Of a DNA stretch of 64,000 nucleotides, positions 43,543-51,036 are shown piece by piece. The stretch covers positions 24,284 to 88,283 of the forward strand of contig JADFLR010000014.1 in assembly GCA_022564295.1 (NCBI GenBank). The letters run 5' to 3'. Position numbers and translations under genes: made by a program. The notes under the pieces were generated by a model, which had not been told where the DNA came from, did not search any database, and saw only the letters and a list, made by a program, of their open reading frames with translations. Every line of letters starts with the position of its first letter. Positions within the stretch are counted from its first letter, which is position 1. The DNA comes from Bacteroidota bacterium (GTDB taxonomy: Bacteria; Bacteroidota; Ignavibacteria; Ignavibacteriales; Ignavibacteriaceae).

Positions 43543-43791
43543 ATGAAGAAATTTATTTTTATAATATCCGTCTTACTATTTGCTGGATTGATGGCGTTTA
43601 ATTTTGGATATCCCTCTATTGAGTCAAATATATCGTCTGCCGATCAACTTTATTTGCAAGATAAGAGTGACAGCACTTATTCTAATATTGGGGATTATAA
43701 GTGTAGTTCAGATTCTTCTAATTGCTGCTATTCCAATAAAGATGGGAACTCCAAATCCTGCTGTTCATATGAATCTTCAGATAAAAAATAG
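43543..43791 (+). CDS. Secreted Cys-rich 82-aa peptide
   Basis: A signal-type N-terminus (MKKFIFIISVLLFAGLMAF) precedes a short Ser/Asp-rich mature part whose last 35 residues hold five Cys: YKCSSDSSNCCYSNKDG, then KSCCSYESSDKK. AGGAG lies before the ATG. The CC pairs suggest soft-metal binding (metallothionein-like). It follows the anti-sigma gene by 69 bp. No family known to me. Confidence 0.7.
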   Translation: MKKFIFIISVLLFAGLMAFNFGYPSIESNISSADQLYLQDKSDSTYSNIGDYKCSSDSSNCCYSNKDGNSKSCCSYESSDKK

Positions 43792-43869
43792 CGCAGTCTT
43801 TAAATTTTAAATCGAACAGAATGTATTGATTAAAAGTGGCTTATTTAATTATTATGAGGAGAAAATATT

Positions 43870-44487
43870 ATGATTAAATTAAAAATATTGTCAATTATTT
43901 TAGTGACTCTTATAATGAGCGTTTTGGTCTTTCAAAATAATAATATCGGAAATACATTAGAAACCGATTCAATTTATGATATTCCGGAAGTAACTGACTT
44001 TTCTTCTTTGCAAAAAGCGTTTCAGCAAGGCGATGGATCAGTTCGGCTTGTTGCACTGCTCTCGCCATCTTGCCCCTATTGTATAAAGGGATACAGATAT
44101 ATGATAAAGTTATTGGAAGAAATTGTTGATGAGAGATTAAAAATGTATATCATATGGGAACCTATGCTTTCCGGAGATTCCAAAGAGCTTGCTGATAAGG
44201 TAAGCAAAGAGGTTAATGATCCAAGAATGGTTTTTCAAGCATGGGATAAAAATCTTGTAAATGGAAAACTATGGACAAGCGTTATGAAAAAGACGGACAA
44301 CAGATGGCTTGCTAATGGGCCTGCCTGGGACGTTTATTTCCTATATAGAGCGAATGAAAAATGGGATGAAGATAAACCGACTAAACCCAGTTACTGGCAG
44401 CACCAGGGAGCAGGTACAGCTGAACTAATGCTTAATTATTCTAAACTTAAAAGTAAGATCGAGGAATTTCTTGCTGAACTGAACTAG
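43870..44487 (+). CDS. Periplasmic thioredoxin-like protein
   Basis: 205 aa with an N-terminal signal anchor (LKILSIILVTLIMSVLVF). The redox motif is LLSPSCPYCIKGYR (CPYC). A downstream region (MYIIWEPMLSGDSKELADKV) and APAWDVYFLYR-like GPAWDVYFLY strand complete a thioredoxin-like fold without a clear TlpA cis-Pro segment. It is 18 bp before the outer-membrane gene. It may keep metal-binding thiols reduced in the periplasm. Confidence 0.75.
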   Translation: MIKLKILSIILVTLIMSVLVFQNNNIGNTLETDSIYDIPEVTDFSSLQKAFQQGDGSVRLVALLSPSCPYCIKGYRYMIKLLEEIVDERLKMYIIWEPMLSGDSKELADKVSKEVNDPRMVFQAWDKNLVNGKLWTSVMKKTDNRWLANGPAWDVYFLYRANEKWDEDKPTKPSYWQHQGAGTAELMLNYSKLKSKIEEFLAELN

Positions 44488-44505
44488 TTTAACTTAGAAT
44501 AAAAG

Positions 44506-45267
44506 ATGTTAATTAATTTTAAATTAGTCTCAATTTCCTTGTTATTATTTGTAAGCATAAACTTATATGCACAAGGTCCACCAATATTTACAGATAGTCC
44601 ACTACTATTAGGACTTGAAGGAGGTGGTATAAGAACATTCGGTAAATATATTTCTACTGAATCAGGACAGACCTACATTCAGCCACTGGTTGTTCCGTAC
44701 AATGTTACAACAGATTTTCAAATAGGCGGGATCCAGCCGTATGTTTTCCGATCCCCCAATAATGACGAAAGTCAATCAGGATTCGGAAATTTTACTTTGT
44801 TTGGTAAGTATTCAATTATTCAGATTGATGGAAGGGCTAAAACATTCAGAGCACTATTAAAATATACACAAACTTTTACAACCGGTGCTTCAAATGTAAG
44901 TGTTAATGCTAACGCTTCTCAGTTTTCTATTATAACAGGATACGTAACAATAAATTACGGCATTTACGGAACAGTCGGATATACTTTTGTTTCAAGCGAT
45001 TTGCCCGATAACTTAATTTATAGTTTTGCATTTGGTTATCCGCTGCTGCCGCAAAAATATCCGCCGTTCCAGTTAAATCTTTTTCTGGAATTAAACGGTA
45101 CTCATACTTTAGAAGTAAATAAGCACCTGCTTTTTGTATCCCCCGGATTGCAATTGATGACATCAAGTACTTTTTTAATTGAGACCGGAGTGCAAATACC
45201 TGTGGTTGATGATAGAAACACAACGAAGTTTGCGTACACACTTGGTATAAGATTTTTATTTTTTTAA
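44506..45267 (+). CDS. Outer-membrane beta-barrel protein, unknown substrate
   Basis: 253 aa, signal peptide ending in INLYAQG. Repeated amphipathic strands (FGNFTLFGKYSIIQID; AKTFRALLKYTQTFTTGAS; FSIITGYVTINYGIYGTVGY) lead to a C-terminal YTLGIRFLFF with terminal Phe, the usual assembly signal of barrels. It resembles the phenol-degradation MetA-type barrel family in overall pattern. In this operon it could be a metal-conjugate export or uptake channel; that is inference. Confidence 0.7.
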   Translation: MLINFKLVSISLLLFVSINLYAQGPPIFTDSPLLLGLEGGGIRTFGKYISTESGQTYIQPLVVPYNVTTDFQIGGIQPYVFRSPNNDESQSGFGNFTLFGKYSIIQIDGRAKTFRALLKYTQTFTTGASNVSVNANASQFSIITGYVTINYGIYGTVGYTFVSSDLPDNLIYSFAFGYPLLPQKYPPFQLNLFLELNGTHTLEVNKHLLFVSPGLQLMTSSTFLIETGVQIPVVDDRNTTKFAYTLGIRFLFF

Positions 45268-45286
45268 TGATAGAGAGGATATTACA

Positions 45287-45607
45287 ATGAAACCAGTAAT
45301 AAAAATGATTTTAATCATATTTTTATTAGGAATATCATCTACACTTGCCCAATCAAGCGAAGTGAAGGTAAGAGTTGATGGACTTTCCTGCCCGTTTTGT
45401 GCTTATGGCTTAGAGAAGAAGCTCAACGATTTGGATGGAGTGGAAAGCATAAACATCGATTTTGAGGAGGGGTTGGTAGTGCTGCAGGTAACCAATTCGG
45501 AAAATATATCTGAAGAAGAAATTAGAACAAAGATTGAAAAAGCCGGGTTTACTCCGAGGGAGATTGTTTTTTCCGGGAAAAATGAGAAGCCGGATAAGGA
45601 TGACTAA
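45287..45607 (+). CDS. Second secreted MerP-like metal-binding protein
   Basis: 106 aa: signal peptide (MILIIFLLGISSTLAQ), then a heavy-metal-associated domain with VDGLSCPFCAYGLEKKLNDL (C-x-x-C as CPFC, with Leu in place of the usual Met) and a lysine/aspartate-rich tail. It may deliver soft metals to a transporter. The last 8 bp overlap the next start. Confidence 0.8.
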   Translation: MKPVIKMILIIFLLGISSTLAQSSEVKVRVDGLSCPFCAYGLEKKLNDLDGVESINIDFEEGLVVLQVTNSENISEEEIRTKIEKAGFTPREIVFSGKNEKPDKDD

Positions 45608-46433
45608 AATCCTTTATCTGCTGCTGATTAGTTTGCCAATTCTAATTTCCTGTAAGGAATCTGGGGAAGAGTCTGCTGACTTAGTTAATAATAAGCAATG
45701 GAAATTCGTTCGTGAAATAAAAATTGATAACATTTCACCAACAGGCTTGCAGACAGATGGGGAGTATCTCTGGATATCAGATGCAAAAAATAATCGTGTT
45801 ATTAAAACTGATTTAGATGGAAGTATTGTAAAAGAGTATCCGGATATTAAACGACCGATGCATCTCTCAATATACAATTCAAAAGTTTATGTCCCGGAAT
45901 ATTTAACAGATAAAATTAAAATTATAAATGGTGATGAAATTGAAGAATACCCGTTGAAAGAAAAACCGGATGCACCGGCAGGTGTTTTTGTAAACGATAG
46001 TCTGATTGCCGTTGTTGATTTTTATAATCACAGAATAATACTGCAGAATGAAAACGAAGTTATGATAATAGGAAAGGAAGGGCATAAAAAGGGAGAACTT
46101 TATTATCCAACCGATGTGGCACTTGTAAATGATAAAATTTATGTGGCTGATGCATACAACAACCGTGTACAGGTTTTTGATTATAATGGTAATGTACTAA
46201 AGGTAATTGGTGCTAAAGATAAAATAAATGTTGCAACGGGAATCGAAGTAACTGATGACAATATCTTTGTAACAGATTTTGAAGGGGATCGGATTCTTAT
46301 TTATGATTTATATGGTAAACTTATTCACATCATTAATGAACATCTGAACAAGCCAACCGAAATATCTGTTTCTAATAACACGATGTATGTTTCAAATTAC
46401 GCAGGCAGCAGCATCTCAGTTATTGAACAGTGA
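45600..46433 (+). CDS. NHL-repeat beta-propeller lipoprotein
   Basis: 277 aa from the ATG at 45600, chosen because it begins a lipoprotein signal (LLLISLPILISCKES) and overlaps the previous stop by 8 bp; a start 22 codons earlier has no signal peptide. About six NHL-type blades (GEYLWISDAKNNRVIKTDLD; DKIYVADAYNNRVQVFDYNG). It mirrors the propeller lipoprotein before merB, so both metal modules carry one. Confidence 0.8.
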   Translation: MTKILYLLLISLPILISCKESGEESADLVNNKQWKFVREIKIDNISPTGLQTDGEYLWISDAKNNRVIKTDLDGSIVKEYPDIKRPMHLSIYNSKVYVPEYLTDKIKIINGDEIEEYPLKEKPDAPAGVFVNDSLIAVVDFYNHRIILQNENEVMIIGKEGHKKGELYYPTDVALVNDKIYVADAYNNRVQVFDYNGNVLKVIGAKDKINVATGIEVTDDNIFVTDFEGDRILIYDLYGKLIHIINEHLNKPTEISVSNNTMYVSNYAGSSISVIEQ

Positions 46434-46515
46434 TAAGTTTTGAAACAGTTGCTTTTATTTCGCGTAAAGACCGCAAAGGAAATTATTATACCATTTTTGC
46501 TTACACTAATCTCTT

Positions 46516-47637
46516 TTATTGTACTGATTTATATCCACCGAAAAGGCCGTTTTTTGAAAGTATTATTTGCCAAAGCTGGTTTCTTCTTGCTCTAAAGGTT
46601 CCTGCGAGGAATAACAAATAATACTTCCACATTCTGTAGAAACGTTTGCTGTATTTGCTTTCTATTTTGTTATAGTTGTTATCAAAATTATTAAACCATA
46701 ACATCAAAGTTTTATCATAATCAGCGCCGAAGTTATGCCAATTTTCCATAATAAATAAGTTTTCAATTGCCTTACCTAATTGTGCAATCGATGGAAGCAT
46801 ACCATCAGGGAAAATGTATTTGTTCATCCAGGGATCAACAGCTCTTTCTGATATCTTGTTTCCGATGGTCTGTAAAAGGAATAGTCCGTTATCATTTAAG
46901 CATTTGTTAGCCACTTCAAAATATGTTCTATAGTTTTTATAGCCAACATGTTCTATCATTCCTACCGAGACAATGTGGTCGAACTTTTCATTAAGGTCTC
47001 GGTAATCCTGAAGACGGAATTCTACGGGAAGACCTTTACATAACTCTTTACCAAGAGTAAACTGCTCCTTCGAAATAGTGATACCAACAACGGTTACATC
47101 ATATTTTTCAGCAGCATATTTGCCGAATGCACCCCATCCGCAGCCAATATCCAGCACGCGCATACCGGGTTTCAGGTTAAGTTTTCTGCAAATCAATTCG
47201 AGCTTATTTTCCTGTGCTTCATCAAGTGAATCAGCATTTTTCCAATATGCACAGCTATAGTTCATTCTTTTATCAAGCATATTTTGGAAAAGATCATTCC
47301 CAAGGTCGTAATGTTTATCCCCGATATTGAAAGCTCTTTTATAGGATTGAAGATTTATAATCTTCGCTAAAAGAATATGGTAGGTGATAGAAAAATTCCG
47401 CTTTACTTTTTCGTCCAGTTTTGTACGGATAACTTTACAGATCATCTCATCTATTTGTGCGCAGTCCCACCATCCATCCATATACGATTCACCAATACCA
47501 AGCTCAACTTTTGCTAATGCGCGTTTATAGAATTCTTTGTTATGAACCTGAATGTCCCACGGATTGCTTCCGTTTATTTCGATACCAGCAAGAGCAAAAA
47601 TTTCCCGTACAGTTTTTTCAAATTTATTTGAGCTCAT
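46516..47637 (-). CDS. cfa: Cyclopropane-fatty-acyl-phospholipid synthase
   Basis: 373 aa. SAM-binding motif RVLDIGCGWGAFGKYAAEKY with GITISKEQFTLGKEL, and the family-typical DKRMNYSCAYWKNADSLDEA before it. VSVGMIEHVGYKNYRTYFE is the bicarbonate/catalytic region. The enzyme adds a methylene bridge to membrane lipid double bonds. It stands apart from the ars genes that follow upstream. Confidence 0.95.
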   Translation of the reverse strand: MSSNKFEKTVREIFALAGIEINGSNPWDIQVHNKEFYKRALAKVELGIGESYMDGWWDCAQIDEMICKVIRTKLDEKVKRNFSITYHILLAKIINLQSYKRAFNIGDKHYDLGNDLFQNMLDKRMNYSCAYWKNADSLDEAQENKLELICRKLNLKPGMRVLDIGCGWGAFGKYAAEKYDVTVVGITISKEQFTLGKELCKGLPVEFRLQDYRDLNEKFDHIVSVGMIEHVGYKNYRTYFEVANKCLNDNGLFLLQTIGNKISERAVDPWMNKYIFPDGMLPSIAQLGKAIENLFIMENWHNFGADYDKTLMLWFNNFDNNYNKIESKYSKRFYRMWKYYLLFLAGTFRARRNQLWQIILSKNGLFGGYKSVQ

Positions 47638-47703
47638 GATGTGGCTCCTTAAATAATATAAAATTATTTAACGGAAATTCAACTATGAATCAAGAATTGA
47701 AAA

Positions 47704-48750
47704 TTATGCTGTTGCACCTCCGCAGCTTGAACCAGCCCCTGCTGTACAACCGTAACAATGCTGCCCTGTTACAATCCGCCTGTTCCTGATAGAATTTAAA
47801 TTAAAGTTCTTTATATGATTCGGTGCCCCATGATCCATATTCAATTCAAGCATCTGGTTGAAATCACAATCGTACAATTGTCCGTCCCATCCAACAGATA
47901 TCGTAAATCTACACATTACATTTGAAGCTGCAACAGGGTTAAAAGAATCCACCAGCTTTTGCATATAAGAATCATAATTACCTGATTGAATGAGATAATC
48001 TAGAAAACGGCTTATTGGCATATTTGTTATTGTGTACAGATTATTGAAATCAATATCGAAATTATTTTTTAATTCTCTTTTGTAGTCCTGTTCAAGCTCT
48101 AATTGAGATGGAGGCAGATAGGCGCCGACTGGATTATAAACAAGATGAAATTTTAATTCTGGGTCTTCCTTACCATAACCGAGTGCATTAAGTTTTTTCA
48201 TTGCGGCTATTGATTTATCAAAAACACCGTCTCCTCTCTGCTTGTCAGTAAATGATTTTTTATAGTACGGTAAAGATGAAACAATTTCCACTTTATGATT
48301 TGCCATGAACTCAGCATAATCTTCAAAACCATTTGTTTCCAAAATTGTAAGGTTAGATCTGACTATGATATGGAGATCAAGTTTTTTTACTTCATCAACA
48401 AACCATTTGAAATTTGGGTTCATTTCAGGAGCACCGCCTGTAAGATCAACGGTCGGGATATCATTTGTATTAAGAATATCCAAGCAATCCTGCATTGTTT
48501 CTTTCTTCATGATTTCTTTTCTATCTGGTCCGGCATCAACATGGCAATGTTTGCAAACCTGATTGCACATCTTTCCAAGATTTATCTGAAAGATTTCTAT
48601 TTCGGCAGCTTTTAAACGTCCTTCACCAACCAATTCAAACTTTTCATCGAACCGGGGCAGAGAATTTCCATTATTGATGACTTTCAATTGCTCATTTGCA
48701 ATAGCAAGATTTTCCCCAAATGCTTTCATACTTTTATGCCGTGCCTGCAT
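47704..48750 (-). CDS. arsS: Arsenosugar biosynthesis radical SAM protein ArsS
   Basis: 348 aa. The radical SAM cluster motif is GKMCNQVCKHCHVDAGPDRK (Cys-x3-Cys-x2-Cys), and VDLTGGAPEMNPNFKW is the GGE-type SAM segment. The C-terminal HCYGCTAGAGSSCGG is the auxiliary Cys-rich end typical of ArsS. The family adds a deoxyadenosyl group to dimethylarsenite, making arsenosugar precursors. The usual partner gene lies 23 bp upstream. ArsM is about 21 kb away in this window. Confidence 0.92.
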   Translation of the reverse strand: MQARHKSMKAFGENLAIANEQLKVINNGNSLPRFDEKFELVGEGRLKAAEIEIFQINLGKMCNQVCKHCHVDAGPDRKEIMKKETMQDCLDILNTNDIPTVDLTGGAPEMNPNFKWFVDEVKKLDLHIIVRSNLTILETNGFEDYAEFMANHKVEIVSSLPYYKKSFTDKQRGDGVFDKSIAAMKKLNALGYGKEDPELKFHLVYNPVGAYLPPSQLELEQDYKRELKNNFDIDFNNLYTITNMPISRFLDYLIQSGNYDSYMQKLVDSFNPVAASNVMCRFTISVGWDGQLYDCDFNQMLELNMDHGAPNHIKNFNLNSIRNRRIVTGQHCYGCTAGAGSSCGGATA

Positions 48751-48773
48751 TGATATCCTAAAGATAAATTCCT

Positions 48774-49106
48774 TTACATTGTTAGTTTTTCATTTATATT
48801 CTTCATCTGCACACCATGAACTAAAGATGCACCTCCGCGTATTGCACTTGCAACATGTACAGCTTCGGTCATCTGTTCGAGATCGGCACCTTTTTCAAGA
48901 CTTGCCTCAGTAAATGCATCGATACAATAAGGGCACTGGACCGCATGGGATACTGCTAATGCAATCAAAGCCTTCTCTCTTTCACTTAGTGCACCTGCTT
49001 GAAATACTGCACCGTACCACTCGTTGAATTTTTTCCAGAGCTCGGGAGCTCCTTCGCCCATCTCACTAAATTTCCCTAAATCTTTTGGGTTATAATAAGT
49101 ATCCAT
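48774..49106 (-). CDS. AhpD-like arsenosugar-associated peroxidase-family protein
   Basis: 110 aa, carboxymuconolactone decarboxylase/AhpD fold. The active-site pair is HAVQCPYCIDAFTEASL (Cys-x2-Cys with the downstream charged helix). It begins with MDTYYNPKDLGKF and matches the small protein that regularly precedes arsS. A redox function on thiol or arsenic intermediates is inferred. Confidence 0.88.
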   Translation of the reverse strand: MDTYYNPKDLGKFSEMGEGAPELWKKFNEWYGAVFQAGALSEREKALIALAVSHAVQCPYCIDAFTEASLEKGADLEQMTEAVHVASAIRGGASLVHGVQMKNINEKLTM

Positions 49107-49207
49107 ATTATTTTCGATAAGTTAATTCATTAAAATTAATACTGAAATATACATTACTAATAACACCGATTAAAATAATAACAAATTAGCTATTTCCAAT
49201 AAAGATT

Positions 49208-49945
49208 TCAATTCGTTTGCGCGTTCAATTTCCAGTTATATTTTAAATATTTAACTAAAGCTTTGTTATTCATTAGAAAAATACGATCTTCATCATTCAG
49301 AAAATGTGCAGCAGTATTCGTAAGCGAGCCATACTTTTTCTTAAACGATTTACTGAACCATTTGAAAATTTCGGATAAATAAAGAATATTATTTTCTCTG
49401 TCTAAACGATTTTTATCCGAATCATTAAAATATATTCTTCCATTTTCTTCTAACTGTTTAAAAACACTTTCGCCGTCATAAGCCGCTCTTATTATTTTCG
49501 GACAGCTAACTGCAGCACAGACTAATCCAAAATGACTGAGCACAGGTTCAATTTTCAATGTATACTGATGTTCGAGTTCATCCAAAGTGATTTCTTTACC
49601 GGCAATAGTATGTTTTATTTTGTTGAAGAAACCATCCACATCCATAGGAGAATTTATCGGCAAATGATTCAGTACATTATTAATAACAGTAGCATTATAG
49701 GCGTTAATGTAAAATGCAAGTTTATCTTCGTTTGTTAATTTACTAAGATCCGCATTTTCAATTGCTATAAGATAAGTTGCAAACTTCTCGTTGTTTACAA
49801 ATGCCGGATAATTAATCATTCCACTCTCATCAACATATTCTTTTAGCAGAGCATCAAATATTGAATGATCGAATTTATTTGATTGTGCATTACCGCAAGT
49901 AATAATAAACAGTAACATAATGATGGGAATAAGAAGTTTTTTCAT
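49208..49945 (-). CDS. Secreted DUF547 protein
   Basis: 245 aa with signal peptide (MKKLLIPIIMLLFIITCGNAQ; the Cys near residue 17 lies in a lipobox-like context, so it may be lipidated). DUF547 signatures are KLAFYINAYNATVINNVL, LDELEHQYTLK and FGLVCAAVSCPKIIRAAYDG. The function of the family is not established. It is monocistronic, 102 bp from the ars gene. Confidence 0.85.
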   Translation of the reverse strand: MKKLLIPIIMLLFIITCGNAQSNKFDHSIFDALLKEYVDESGMINYPAFVNNEKFATYLIAIENADLSKLTNEDKLAFYINAYNATVINNVLNHLPINSPMDVDGFFNKIKHTIAGKEITLDELEHQYTLKIEPVLSHFGLVCAAVSCPKIIRAAYDGESVFKQLEENGRIYFNDSDKNRLDRENNILYLSEIFKWFSKSFKKKYGSLTNTAAHFLNDEDRIFLMNNKALVKYLKYNWKLNAQTN

Positions 49946-50040
49946 TGCAATCCTTTAAAATCATTTATTGATAGAAGCAATATGAATAAAAAAAAGAGGA
50001 AAGTCAGCAATGAAAATTAAAAATGTAAGTTGCATTACAA

Positions 50041-50940
50041 TTAGTTTTTCGATGAGATGATGAAATTTCCTTTTTGCACCATCATAACGCCGGAAAAGAT
50101 TAAAGCGGCTGCAAAGAGTATGTTTATTGATAGATCTTCGTTAAGAATATACCATCCAAGTATTAATGCAATTATTGGATTAATATATGCATAGGTTGAA
50201 ATCAAAGAAAGCGGCAGATGCTGAATCGCATATATGTAAGAGGCATAACCGAATATAGAACCGAAAATAACCAAATATGCAATAGATAAAACTCTATTTT
50301 GAGTTAAGTGAAGGTTATTATGTTCGCCGAGAATTAAGCCCAGTAAAGTTTGTAATGCTCCGGCAATCAACATTTGTATTGAAGCGCCCATCATTGGATG
50401 AACCGAGATTTTTTTATACTTTGAATAAATACTTCCGAGAGACCAGGCAATAACCGCACCCATCAATGCGAACACACCAAACAAGTAACTGCCTTGTATC
50501 CAATACTGCAAATCTTTTCCGAACATTATAAAAACACCTGAAAGACCAAGGAGCAGCCCTATAAAAATATAACGGCTAAAATTCGGTCCTTTGGGTAATA
50601 GTGATTCAAACCCTACCATCCAGAAGGGAAGAGTTGTCATTAGAAGCGCTGTCAATCCACTCGGAATCCATTGTTCGGCAACAACAACAAGTCCGTTTCC
50701 TATACCTAACAAAGCAATACCAACAACAGCGAGATGTTTTATTTCTTTCTTAGGCGGCAGTTTGTTTCCCATCAAACTTTGAACTGAAACTAATATAAGT
50801 CCGGCAGCAATTCAGCAAAAACCGGCAAATAGCATTGGAGGAAAGTCAGCAACATCTATTCTTATTGCAAGATAAGTAGTTCCCCAAATTATGCAAATTG
50901 CAATCCAAGCGATATAAGCAGTAGTGTTTTTCGTCTTCAC
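50041..50940 (-). pseudogene. EamA/DMT-family transporter interrupted by an in-frame TGA
   Basis: From a GTG at 50940 the frame reads AWIAICIIWGTTYLAIRIDV, ADFPPMLFAGFC, then TGA at 50814-50812, then IAAGLILVSVQSLMGNKLPP and on through the complete EamA protein (QWIPSGLTALLMTTLPFWM; MGAVIAWSLGSIYSKY) to 50041. Without the TGA this is a normal transporter of about 299 aa with ten helices. A restart at the ATG at 50772 could make a shortened protein. It may be a true nonsense mutation (the position is normally Trp or Phe) or a sequence error. Confidence 0.8.
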
Positions 50941-51036
50941 TCAGATTCAAATTTCTATTAGTCCGTTAATGATTAGTAGTTGAAGAATTTTTATTCCGAT
51001 AATCAATATATTACGTGGTCTCACCCAGTTGAAATT

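Noticed and set aside
46430..46621. 63-codon frame after the NHL lipoprotein
   Set aside because: Overlaps the convergent cfa gene and has no domain.
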